This document shows positions 10,057-17,380 of a stretch of 64,000 nt of DNA, one piece after another. The stretch lies in NCBI RefSeq assembly GCF_049116555.1, contig NZ_JAGDYT010000012.1, forward strand, positions 1-64,000. The letters run 5' to 3'. The position numbers were made by a program, and so were the translations under genes. The DNA is from Maricaulis maris_C. GTDB taxonomy: Bacteria > Pseudomonadota > Alphaproteobacteria > Caulobacterales > Maricaulaceae. Position 1 is the first letter of the stretch. Each line of letters opens with the position of its first letter. A model generated the notes under the pieces. That model was given only the letters and a program-made list of their open reading frames with translations, searched no databases and was not told the origin of the DNA.

Positions 10057-10773
10057 ATGATTGCGTCATCCGTGTCCTCCGCTGTTTCGACCCCGGCCAT
10101 AGCCCGGGTCGCCAGACCGGTTGCGACCGAGCAGACCAATCGGCTCGCCAGCTGCGGGTCGTGCGGGAGCTCGGCGTGTGGCGGCTGTGAGGGGGCGTCA
10201 AAGGCCAGGGGCGGCGAACAGCTTTCTGATGAAGAGCGCAAGCAAGTCGATGCACTCAAGGCGCGCGACCGCGAAGTCCGCGCCCATGAGCGGGCGCACC
10301 AGGCCGCCGGCGGTCAGTATGCGGGAGCCGCCAGCTACACGTTCCAGAAGGGCCCGGACGGGCGCGCCTACGCGGTCGGCGGGGAAGTCCCGATTGATGC
10401 GGGCGAGATAAAGGGCGACCCGCAGGCCACCATCGAGAAGATGCAACAGGTCAAGGCGGCCGCCCTGGCTCCGGCCGAGCCCTCCGGTCAGGACCGGAAA
10501 GTTGCGGCCCTGGCGGACGCCAAGATTGCCCAGGCGCGCGCCGAGCTCAATCGCCGGCAGGGCGAAGACGGCGATGAGGGCAAGGCCGCAGCGCCTGGGG
10601 AGAAGCTGCAGCCTTCGCTGAACCAGCAGATCGCGGAAATGCGAAACGCCGACACCTCATCGGACCCGTCGATGCCATCGGCATCGGCATCAACGGTACC
10701 GAACGACCTCACCGCCTATGCGGCCAATGCCTATCGGCATCAGGCATCGGCCCTGCCCGCCGGGGCGGCCTGA
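10057..10773 (+). CDS. SprA-related putative metalloprotease
   Basis: 238 aa. The centre matches the SprA-related family: VRAHERAHQAAGGQYAGAAS followed by YTFQKGPDGRAYAVGGEVPID. It contains HERAH, an HExxH zinc-protease motif, and the YAVGGEVPID strand typical of the family. Upstream is a short Cys-rich patch (CGSCGSSACGGC), which may bind metal. The C-terminal third is low-complexity and rich in Ala, Gln, Ser and Pro. No signal peptide is visible. Protease activity is inferred from the family and motif only. Confidence 0.8.
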   Translation: MIASSVSSAVSTPAIARVARPVATEQTNRLASCGSCGSSACGGCEGASKARGGEQLSDEERKQVDALKARDREVRAHERAHQAAGGQYAGAASYTFQKGPDGRAYAVGGEVPIDAGEIKGDPQATIEKMQQVKAAALAPAEPSGQDRKVAALADAKIAQARAELNRRQGEDGDEGKAAAPGEKLQPSLNQQIAEMRNADTSSDPSMPSASASTVPNDLTAYAANAYRHQASALPAGAA

Positions 10774-10789
10774 ACCGCCCCTTGAGCCC

Positions 10790-10942
10790 TTAGACCTTGC
10801 GGTTCCAGTCCGCGTGACCGTCCAGCCAGTTGAAGCGGCGCACCATCCAACCCAACCAGTCATGGCGCCCTGAATGCCGCGGAATGACCGCGCTCACACG
10901 CTGTGGCTCGGTGGTTTCAATCATCAATTCAACCAATGTCAT
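10790..10942 (-). CDS. small hypothetical protein (50 aa), divergent from LysR regulator
   Basis: A complete 50-codon frame starting ATGACATTGGTTG, with an AGGAGG ribosome-binding site six bases ahead of the ATG. The product is basic and Trp-rich at its C-terminal end (HDWLGWMVRRFNWLDGHADW). It lies divergently upstream of the LysR-type gene, the usual position for a target of that regulator. No family recognised. Support comes from the strong RBS and clean frame; length makes it tentative. Confidence 0.5.
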   Translation of the reverse strand: MTLVELMIETTEPQRVSAVIPRHSGRHDWLGWMVRRFNWLDGHADWNRKV

Positions 10943-11033
10943 GGCCGCCTCCTGTTCAAGCGATGACTTGATATAGGTTGCTCAACATGGCAGTGACCAA
11001 CGAGTTCTCAAGGGTCTGTCATAAGCTGGTTTA

Positions 11034-11978
11034 ATGGATAGAACGCCCCGACTTCCACCGATCAACGCCATCCGCGTCTTCGAGACCGCGGCCCGTCTGG
11101 GCAATTTCACCCGCACCGGTGAGGCCCTCGGCATGACCCAGGCGGCGGTAAGCTATCAGATCAAACTGCTGGAAGACCGGCTCGGATTTTCCCTGTTCGA
11201 CCGCAAGCCGCGTCATGTCGAGCTGACCGCGCGCGGCGCCCGCCTCGCCCGCGGCACATCCGAGGCCTTCCGCCTGCTGGAACGCACCTTCCGCGATGTC
11301 CGCGAGGATCGTGACAGCGTGCTTTCGCTGACCGCCCTGCCGACCTTCTGCTCGAACTGGCTGGTCCCGCGGCTTGGCGCTTTCCAGTTGGACAATCCCG
11401 ACCTCGCCGTGCGCATCGACAGTCGCGCCGACATGGTCGACATCAAGGCCGGTGAGGCCGATATCGGCATCCGCATCGGCAAGGGTCAATGGCCAGGCCT
11501 GGAAGCGCGACGTCTGTTCGGTGACACAACGGCACCGCTGGTCTCGCGCGCAGCGCTGGAGCGCTTTGGCCCGTTCGACACACCGAACGACCTGCTCAGA
11601 CTGCGCCTCTTTGGTCCAATCAGCTGGTGGCGCGACTGGCTTGACCAGGCCGGTGGTGATCCGTCCCGTCTGCCCGACCGCCCGGCGCTCGAACTCGAAA
11701 CCCAGACCATGGAGGTTTCCGCCGCCATTGCCTCAGGCGACGCCGCGGTCATGGTCACCCCGATCTATTTCGCCGAACAGATCGCCTCGGGCGCCCTCAT
11801 CGAGCCCTTCTTGACGGAGCTCGATCATGGCGACGCCCATTACATGGTCTTCGATCCGAACCGCGCGAAAGAGCCCAAGATCAAGGCCTTTATCGACTGG
11901 ATGCTGTTCCAGCCCATGGCGTTTTGCCTCAATCGGCAGGAACCGGCTTTCCCGGAAGCCGGGAAGCCGGTGGGCTAA
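11034..11978 (+). CDS. LysR-family (GcvA-like) transcriptional regulator
   Basis: 314 aa. The N-terminal helix-turn-helix reads PINAIRVFETAARLGNFTRTGEALGMTQAAVSYQIKLLE, the RxLPPLxALRxFE arrangement typical of GcvA-type LysR proteins. This is followed by the effector domain (SVLSLTALPTFCSNWLVPRLGAFQ onwards). It is divergent from the 50-aa protein at 10942, with about 90 bp between them as the likely shared operator. The stop overlaps the end of the convergent lipoprotein gene by a few bases. Ligand unknown. Confidence 0.88.
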   Translation: MDRTPRLPPINAIRVFETAARLGNFTRTGEALGMTQAAVSYQIKLLEDRLGFSLFDRKPRHVELTARGARLARGTSEAFRLLERTFRDVREDRDSVLSLTALPTFCSNWLVPRLGAFQLDNPDLAVRIDSRADMVDIKAGEADIGIRIGKGQWPGLEARRLFGDTTAPLVSRAALERFGPFDTPNDLLRLRLFGPISWWRDWLDQAGGDPSRLPDRPALELETQTMEVSAAIASGDAAVMVTPIYFAEQIASGALIEPFLTELDHGDAHYMVFDPNRAKEPKIKAFIDWMLFQPMAFCLNRQEPAFPEAGKPVG

Positions 11979-12361
11979 TTGCGCAAGGCCGTGATGCTCT
12001 CCAAGAGCATGGATGCGTTAAACGCGGCGAGGCTGACCGCGTCTGTGTCCGGGCATATATTGTCAGTATTGTTGGTGATGGCCACATACTCCCGGGCAGC
12101 CCGTTCAATCGCGTCGAGCTCGTCGAGCGTCAGGTCTCCGGAAATATAAGTGACGCCCGCCAGAATGCCCGGTGCACGCTCAACATTGCGCGTCGCGGCG
12201 AAACCGGCCTCGCCGCAGTCGTCGACAGTGCGCAAGGTCTCGCTCATCTCCTCGATCGCTGCGATCGCGGCGTCAGCTCCGGAAAGGGGGGCCTCATTAC
12301 CAGCCGAACACCCGGCCAGGGCGAGCGCCAGAACGGATAGCAAGATTTTCGCCTTCGCCAC
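11975..12361 (-). CDS. hypothetical lipoprotein
   Basis: 128 aa from GTG 12361, chosen because GGAGG lies five bases ahead. It starts VAKAKILLSVLALALAGCSAGNE, a clear lipobox (LAGC), so the mature protein would be lipid-anchored in the envelope. The remainder is helical, with two further cysteines (DDCGE, NICPD). No family recognised. It is convergent with the LysR gene and overlaps its stop by four bases. Confidence 0.65.
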   Translation of the reverse strand: MAKAKILLSVLALALAGCSAGNEAPLSGADAAIAAIEEMSETLRTVDDCGEAGFAATRNVERAPGILAGVTYISGDLTLDELDAIERAAREYVAITNNTDNICPDTDAVSLAAFNASMLLESITALRN

Positions 12362-12506
12362 ACATGCCTCCAAGATTGCCCAAGCGTGAATGACAAGTTT
12401 AGCGAGGTGGCAAGTCTGCCGCAAATTGCGCGTCAATATGCATTTGACCGACGTGAGGCGGCGGCGGCGCTTCCCCTCACACCGAGAAGCCGCTAACCGG
12501 TAAACC

Positions 12507-13142
12507 ATGACCGACATCAAGTTCTGCGGATTGAAGACCGGACGGGACATCGCGGCGGCCGAGACGGCAGGCGCGCGCTGGACCGGGTATGTGATATTTC
12601 CAAAGAGCCCGCGCCATGTCTCCCCGACGCTGGCCGGGGAGCTGTGCCATCTGGCAAAGTCGAGCGAGACCGTGGCGGTGACGGTCAATCCGGATGACGA
12701 CTTGCTGGCGCAGATCCGCGATGCCATGCGCCCGGACTGGATCCAGCTGCACGGATCCGAGACGCCGCAGCGTGTCGTGCAGGCCCGAGCCTACGCAAAG
12801 CGGGGCATTATCAAGGCCTTGCCGATCGCCGAAGCGCGTGACCTGGAGGCGGCGAAACCCTATGACCGCATCGCCGATATGCTGCTTTTTGATGCCAAAC
12901 CGCCGGCCGGGGCCGATCGACCCGGCGGGCTGGGTCATGGCTATGACTATTCTTTGCTGAAATCTCTGCAGATTTCCGTGCCCTGGCTCTTGTCCGGCGG
13001 GCTTGATGACACCAATGTCTGCGCCGCTGTCTCGGCTGCCGGAGCCGGGGCGGTGGATGTATCTTCCGGTATCGAAAGCGCACCTGGCATCAAGGATCCG
13101 GGTCGTCTTGCCGGCTTCGCGGCTGCCCTCGCAGCCTGCTGA
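12507..13142 (+). CDS. trpF: phosphoribosylanthranilate isomerase
   Basis: Third step of tryptophan synthesis after anthranilate, an (beta/alpha)8 barrel. Seen: IKFCGLKT with the catalytic Cys, LLFDAKPP with the catalytic Asp, WLLSGGLDDTNV and VDVSSGIESAPGIKD at the phosphate site. 211 aa is normal. trpB follows 29 bases downstream in the same orientation. Confidence 0.95.
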   Translation: MTDIKFCGLKTGRDIAAAETAGARWTGYVIFPKSPRHVSPTLAGELCHLAKSSETVAVTVNPDDDLLAQIRDAMRPDWIQLHGSETPQRVVQARAYAKRGIIKALPIAEARDLEAAKPYDRIADMLLFDAKPPAGADRPGGLGHGYDYSLLKSLQISVPWLLSGGLDDTNVCAAVSAAGAGAVDVSSGIESAPGIKDPGRLAGFAAALAAC

Positions 13143-13171
13143 GCCCCACCCCAGCGCACAAGGAGCGTGCC

Positions 13172-14404
13172 ATGAGCGAAACCGCCTCTGCCGACACACG
13201 ACCGAATGCGCTTTCGGCCTGGCCGGATGTGGATGGCCGCTTTGGCGATTTCGGAGGCCGCTTCGTCGCCGAAACCCTGATGCCGAACATTCTCGAGCTG
13301 GAAAAAGCCTATCAGACGGCCAAGACTGACCCTGCCTTCAGGGCCGAGATGGACCTTTTCCTCAAGGATTATGTCGGCAAGCCGAGCCCGATCTATTTCG
13401 CCGAGCGCCTGACGGAAGAATTCGGTGGCGCCAGGACCTGGTTCAAGCGCGACGAGCTCAACCACACCGGCAGCCACAAGATCAATAACTGCCTCGGCCA
13501 GGTCCTTCTGGCCAAGCGCATGGGCAAGACCCGGATCATCGCCGAGACCGGCGCCGGCCAGCATGGCGTGGCGACAGCGACCGTGGCGGCACGCTTCGGC
13601 ATTCCCTGTACCGTCTTCATGGGCGCGACCGATGTCGAGCGCCAGGCCCCGAATGTCTTCCGCATGAAGCTGCTGGGCGCCGAAGTCATCCCGGTGACCT
13701 CCGGCACAGGCACGCTGAAGGACGCGATGAATGAGGCGCTGCGGGACTGGGTCACCAATGTCTCGGACACCTTCTACGTCATCGGCACGGTTGCCGGGCC
13801 GCACCCCTATCCGGCCATGGTCCGTGACTTCCAGTCGATCATCGGCCGCGAGGCCCGCGCCCAGATGATGGAGCGGCTCGGACGGCTTCCCGATGCGTGT
13901 GTGGCCTGTATCGGCGGTGGCTCGAATGCGATGGGGCTGTTCCATCCCTTCATCGAGGATGAGGATGTCCGTCTGATCGGTGTCGAAGCGGCCGGCCTGG
14001 GCGTGGAGACCGGCAAGCATGCCGCCTCACTGAAAGGCGGCCGCCCTGGCATCCTGCACGGCAACAAGACCTATCTTTTACAGGATGATGACGGCCAGAT
14101 CATCGACGCCCACTCGATCTCGGCCGGGCTCGACTATCCGGGGATCGGTCCCGAGCACGCCTTCCTGCACGACATGAAACGCGCCGAATACGTCTCCGCG
14201 ACGGATGAGGAGGCGATGGAGATGTTCCAGCTCTGCACCAAGCTGGAAGGCATCATCCCGGCCCTTGAACCCGCCCACGCCCTCGCCCGCGTCCGCGACC
14301 TGGCAAAGGAGCTGGGCCCTGACGGGGTGATCCTGATGAATATGTGCGGCCGCGGCGACAAGGACGTGCCGCAAGTGGCGCGCATGCTGGGGGTGGAGCT
14401 GTAG
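13172..14404 (+). CDS. trpB: tryptophan synthase beta chain
   Basis: PLP enzyme joining indole and serine. 410 aa with FGDFGGRFVAETLMP, the lysine site NHTGSHKINNCLGQ, ETGAGQHGVATATVAA and the glycine-rich CIGGGSNAMGLF loop; the C-terminus is CGRGDKDVPQVARMLGVEL. The last 59 bases (14346-14404) recur imperfectly at 15078-15136 beyond the toxin-antitoxin module. trpB is therefore separated from trpA by 1.2 kb, whereas the two genes are normally adjacent. Confidence 0.96.
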   Translation: MSETASADTRPNALSAWPDVDGRFGDFGGRFVAETLMPNILELEKAYQTAKTDPAFRAEMDLFLKDYVGKPSPIYFAERLTEEFGGARTWFKRDELNHTGSHKINNCLGQVLLAKRMGKTRIIAETGAGQHGVATATVAARFGIPCTVFMGATDVERQAPNVFRMKLLGAEVIPVTSGTGTLKDAMNEALRDWVTNVSDTFYVIGTVAGPHPYPAMVRDFQSIIGREARAQMMERLGRLPDACVACIGGGSNAMGLFHPFIEDEDVRLIGVEAAGLGVETGKHAASLKGGRPGILHGNKTYLLQDDDGQIIDAHSISAGLDYPGIGPEHAFLHDMKRAEYVSATDEEAMEMFQLCTKLEGIIPALEPAHALARVRDLAKELGPDGVILMNMCGRGDKDVPQVARMLGVEL

Positions 14405-14414
14405 CACTTTATAG

Positions 14415-14442
14415 TTGTGTTCTTTTTATGTTCTCGCATAAT
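14415..14442 (+). promoter_or_regulatory. candidate promoter of brnTA
   Basis: TTGTGT (14415-14420) and CATAAT (14437-14442) are 16 bases apart in an AT-rich gap right after trpB. The -10 element overlaps an inverted repeat CTCGCA-TAA-TGCGAG (14433-14447). An independent promoter fits a toxin-antitoxin insert. Confidence 0.4.
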
Positions 14443-14467
14443 GCGAGCGGGAACAGATTGCAGGAAA

Positions 14468-14479
14468 CTACAATTGTAG
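14468..14479. promoter_or_regulatory. 12-bp perfect palindrome before brnT, candidate BrnA operator
   Basis: CTACAATTGTAG is a perfect palindrome ending nine bases before the brnT ATG. BrnA antitoxins are known to repress their own operon through a ribbon-helix-helix DNA-binding domain, so this is a plausible operator; binding is inferred. Confidence 0.4.
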
Positions 14480-14488
14480 CTACGCTTC

Positions 14489-14773
14489 ATGGAGTTCGAA
14501 TGGGATCCGGCCAAGGATGAGGCCAACCAGCGCAAGCATGGGCTGAGTTTTGGGGAAGCTGCCTTCATCTTCGAGGGACGCGTCCTCACGCAGCCGGCCC
14601 GCCGCGGTCGCGATGGAGAAGCACGGTTCTTTTCGATTGGACTCCTGGGTGAGCGCGCCATCGCCGTCATCCACACAGAGCGAAACGGGGTGATTCGGAT
14701 CATTTCCGCCCGCCCCGCCAAGAAGAAGGAAAGGCGCCTCCATCATGGCCATGATCCGCAAAAAGCTGAGTGA
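14489..14773 (+). CDS. brnT: BrnT family toxin
   Basis: RelE-like ribonuclease toxin. 94 aa starting MEFEWDPAKDEANQRKHGLSFGEAA, the family signature (WDP.K...N..KHG), followed by RDGEARFFSIGLLGERAIAVIHTER and the C-terminal IRIISARPAKKKER. The family blocks translation by cleaving RNA and is neutralised by BrnA. The brnA start lies inside its 3' end. It sits between trpB and trpA, an unusual location. Confidence 0.92.
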   Translation: MEFEWDPAKDEANQRKHGLSFGEAAFIFEGRVLTQPARRGRDGEARFFSIGLLGERAIAVIHTERNGVIRIISARPAKKKERRLHHGHDPQKAE

Positions 14774-15032
14774 CCTTGAACCCGTCTCGGAGGAGCGACT
14801 TCGCGAATTGGCAGCCATCCCCGACGACAAGATCGACGTCTCCGACATACCCGAACTCGACGAGGCCTGGTTCGCTGAAGCCACGCTCTGGACCCCGCCG
14901 TCGAAGAAACAGGTCACCTTGCGGCTTGACGACGACATCATCGCCTTCTTCAAGGAGAGCGGAAAAGGCTATCAGACCCGGATGAATGCCGTGCTGCGGG
15001 CCTTTGTGGATGCAAAGAAGAAGCAGGCATGA
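14745..15032 (+). CDS. brnA: BrnA family antitoxin
   Basis: 95 aa, overlapping brnT by 29 bases. The C-terminal half SKKQVTLRLDDDIIAFFKESGKGYQTRMNAVLRAFVDA is the ribbon-helix-helix DNA-binding domain of BrnA; the N-terminal acidic part (DDKIDVSDIPELDEAWF) is the toxin-binding segment. Expected to bind BrnT and repress the operon. Confidence 0.92.
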   Translation: MAMIRKKLSDLEPVSEERLRELAAIPDDKIDVSDIPELDEAWFAEATLWTPPSKKQVTLRLDDDIIAFFKESGKGYQTRMNAVLRAFVDAKKKQA

Positions 15033-15077
15033 GTAGGGCCATCAAGAATCTTGAAGGCGCCCAACCGTCGGCGCAGA

Positions 15078-15136
15078 GCGGCCGCGGCGACACTGGCGCG
15101 CCGCAGGTGGCACGCCAACTGGGGCTGGAGTTGTGA
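15078..15136 (+). pseudogene. second copy of the trpB 3' end (remnant)
   Basis: These 59 bases align without gaps to the end of trpB (14346-14404), with 46 identical positions by hand count, including the first 15. In the trpB frame they read SGRGDTGAPQVARQLGLEL and stop, against CGRGDKDVPQVARMLGVEL in trpB. Nothing upstream of 15078 resembles trpB. The remnant suggests that brnTA entered within the trpB 3' end and supplied a replacement end, leaving the original end displaced. Its TGA overlaps the GTG of the next gene. Confidence 0.75.
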
Positions 15137-15597
15137 TCGGGGCTCTGGTCGCAGGCCTGCTGGTGCTCGACGACAGCCCCTCTCAGTTTGAGCGCGAACT
15201 GGGTTTCGCACTGCCCTACCCGTATTCATGGCAGAGCAGCATCACGCCAGTGGAGCCCATTTTCGTCCACTGCAGCGAACCGGCAGGCAGTGGATGTCCC
15301 CACGGCCAAGTCTCGCACTGGGACTATACAGGCACCGTCGGTCGTGCGCTTTACGCCCCGCACTGGCAGGATGCCCCCGGATTCTATGCCTTGCTTGAAG
15401 CCTACGGATGGACTCCTGTTGAATGGCAACAAGTCGGCCCCGGAAACAACGGCACGAATTTGATCCGCATCCCGGTTGCCTATGAGCTGACAACCCGAAC
15501 CGATACGGGCGTCTGCTATCGACGGCTTGAACGGGACACTGGCTATCTCGATGCCATCGGCGTGTCCCTCCATCTATACCCCTGCGAGACCGAATAA
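15133..15597 (+). CDS. hypothetical protein between trpB remnant and trpA
   Basis: 154 aa from a GTG that overlaps the TGA of the trpB remnant (GTGA). The stop region TAATGA overlaps the trpA ATG, so it could be translationally coupled on both sides. The start may be further in. The protein has a short hydrophobic N-terminus and four cysteines (HCSEPAGSGC, GVCYRR, LYPCE), which hint at an exported protein with disulfides. No family recognised. Confidence 0.55.
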   Translation: MIGALVAGLLVLDDSPSQFERELGFALPYPYSWQSSITPVEPIFVHCSEPAGSGCPHGQVSHWDYTGTVGRALYAPHWQDAPGFYALLEAYGWTPVEWQQVGPGNNGTNLIRIPVAYELTTRTDTGVCYRRLERDTGYLDAIGVSLHLYPCETE

Positions 15598-16394
15598 TGA
15601 CCAACCGCCTCACCACCCGCTTCGCCGAGCTTGCCGCCTATGACCGTGCCGGCTTCGTCGCCTACATGATGGCCGGCGATGGCGACAGTCAGGGCTTGCT
15701 CAATGCGCTGCCCGCTGCCGGGGCCGATGTGATCGAGCTGGGCATGCCCTTTACCGATCCGATGGCCGATGGCCCCTCCATCCAGGCGTCGGCGCTGCGG
15801 GCGCTGGAAGCCGGGATGACGCTGAAGGGCACGCTGGTCCAGGCGTCGGCCTTCCGGAAGACCGACAAGGACACGCCGATCGTCCTGATGGGCTATGCCA
15901 ATCCGATCTTCTCGATGGGCTGGGACGTGTTCGCCAAGGCAGCCGCCAAGGCCGGTGTCGACGGGTTGATCTGTGTCGACATCCCGCCGGAGGAAGACAA
16001 TGAGCTGCGCACCGCATTGGAAAAGGCCGGCATCGCGCTGATCCGCCTGGCCACGCCAACCACCGATGATGACCGTCTGGCGACTGTGGTCGCCAATACG
16101 GCGGGCTTCGTTTATTACGTCTCCACGACAGGGGTGACCGGGGCCGGAACCGGCGTGGTCACCGAGGTTGGCGCCGCTGTCGACCGGGTCAAGGCCGCGT
16201 CCGGCCTGCCGGTTGCCGTGGGCTTTGGCGTTCGCGAGCCGGAACAGGCGCAAGCGATTGCCAAGCGGGCCGATGCTGTCGTGGTCGGATCGGCCATTGT
16301 CGACGCCATGCATGAGGGCGGTGTCGACGGCGCGACCGGTCTGGTGAAACGACTGGCCTCGGCGGTGCATACCGCCCGGAGCCAGAAAAACTAG
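15597..16394 (+). CDS. trpA: tryptophan synthase alpha chain
   Basis: Cleaves indole-3-glycerol phosphate to indole and G3P in the alpha2beta2 synthase. 265 aa TIM barrel with ELGMPFTDPMADGPSIQ (catalytic Glu/Asp region), GMTLKGTLVQ, GVDGLICVDIPPEEDNEL and VYYVSTTGVTGAGTG. Its start overlaps the stop of the preceding unknown gene. accD and folC follow in the common alphaproteobacterial order. Confidence 0.95.
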   Translation: MTNRLTTRFAELAAYDRAGFVAYMMAGDGDSQGLLNALPAAGADVIELGMPFTDPMADGPSIQASALRALEAGMTLKGTLVQASAFRKTDKDTPIVLMGYANPIFSMGWDVFAKAAAKAGVDGLICVDIPPEEDNELRTALEKAGIALIRLATPTTDDDRLATVVANTAGFVYYVSTTGVTGAGTGVVTEVGAAVDRVKAASGLPVAVGFGVREPEQAQAIAKRADAVVVGSAIVDAMHEGGVDGATGLVKRLASAVHTARSQKN

Positions 16395-16444
16395 ACCTTA
16401 GGGTCAAGGGACAGGCCTTGCGGCCGCAGAGTACGGAAGACGCA

Positions 16445-17380
16445 ATGACCGAGAAGTCGAACGGATTGAACTGGCTGTCGAAAATCACGCCGCCGGGCAT
16501 GTCGAAAATCTTTTCCAAGCGCGACACGCCGGACAATCTCTGGGTCAAATGCCCGATCTCCAAGGAGATGGTCTTCCACAAGGATCTGGAAGCGGGGATG
16601 TTCGTGACCCCGGCCGGTCACCATATGCGGATCACCCCGGCCTATCGTTTCCAGTTCACCTTCGACGGCGACTACACTGAGGTCGATACGCCGGAAGTGG
16701 CCAAGGACCCGCTCAAATTCCGCGACGACAAGCCTTATACGACCCGTCTGGCCGCGGCCCGCAAGAAGACCGGGCGCGATGATTCCATGGCGATCGCGCA
16801 CGGCCAGATCGGCGGCCTCGATGCCGTCGCCCTGGTTCAGAATTTCGCCTTCATGGGCGGCTCGCTCGGCATGGCTGCCGGCGAGAGCTTCATCAAGGCG
16901 GCCGAGCTTGCCCTGTCACGCAAGGCGCCGCTCATCGTCTTCACCGCAGCTGGCGGTGCGCGCATGCAGGAAGGCGCCTTGTCGCTGATGCAGATGCCGC
17001 GCACGACGCTGGCCGTCGACATGCTGCGCGAAGCCGGCCTGCCCTATATCGTGGTCCTGACCGATCCGACCACGGGCGGCGTGACCGCTTCCTACGCGAT
17101 GCTGGGCGATGTCCATATCGCCGAGCCGGGCGCCCTGATCGGCTTCGCCGGTCCGCGCGTGATCGAGCAGACCATTCGCGAAAAACTGCCGGAAGGATTC
17201 CAGCGTGCCGAATACCTGCTGGAAAAGGGCATGGTCGACAAAGTCGTGCATCGCGCCGACATTCCCGCTACACTGGCCCGGATGTTGAGGGTCATGATGA
17301 AGAAGCCCGGCACCTCCATGCCAGTCTCCCTCACCCCGCCGCCACCTGATCATGTGGTGACCGACGGGGGGAGCCATTAG
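16445..17380 (+). CDS. accD: acetyl-CoA carboxylase carboxyltransferase subunit beta
   Basis: Beta subunit of the carboxyltransferase that makes malonyl-CoA. 311 aa from ATG 16445, which lies behind GGAAG; an in-frame TTG at 16418 is less likely. Seen: NLWVKCPISKEMVFHKDLE, which keeps only part of the N-terminal zinc ribbon (one Cys clear), then the crotonase core FAFMGGSLGMAAGESF, LIVFTAAGGARMQEG and GGVTASYAMLGDVHIAEPGALIGFAGPRVIEQT. The loss of the four-Cys zinc site occurs in related alphaproteobacteria. Confidence 0.94.
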   Translation: MTEKSNGLNWLSKITPPGMSKIFSKRDTPDNLWVKCPISKEMVFHKDLEAGMFVTPAGHHMRITPAYRFQFTFDGDYTEVDTPEVAKDPLKFRDDKPYTTRLAAARKKTGRDDSMAIAHGQIGGLDAVALVQNFAFMGGSLGMAAGESFIKAAELALSRKAPLIVFTAAGGARMQEGALSLMQMPRTTLAVDMLREAGLPYIVVLTDPTTGGVTASYAMLGDVHIAEPGALIGFAGPRVIEQTIREKLPEGFQRAEYLLEKGMVDKVVHRADIPATLARMLRVMMKKPGTSMPVSLTPPPPDHVVTDGGSH

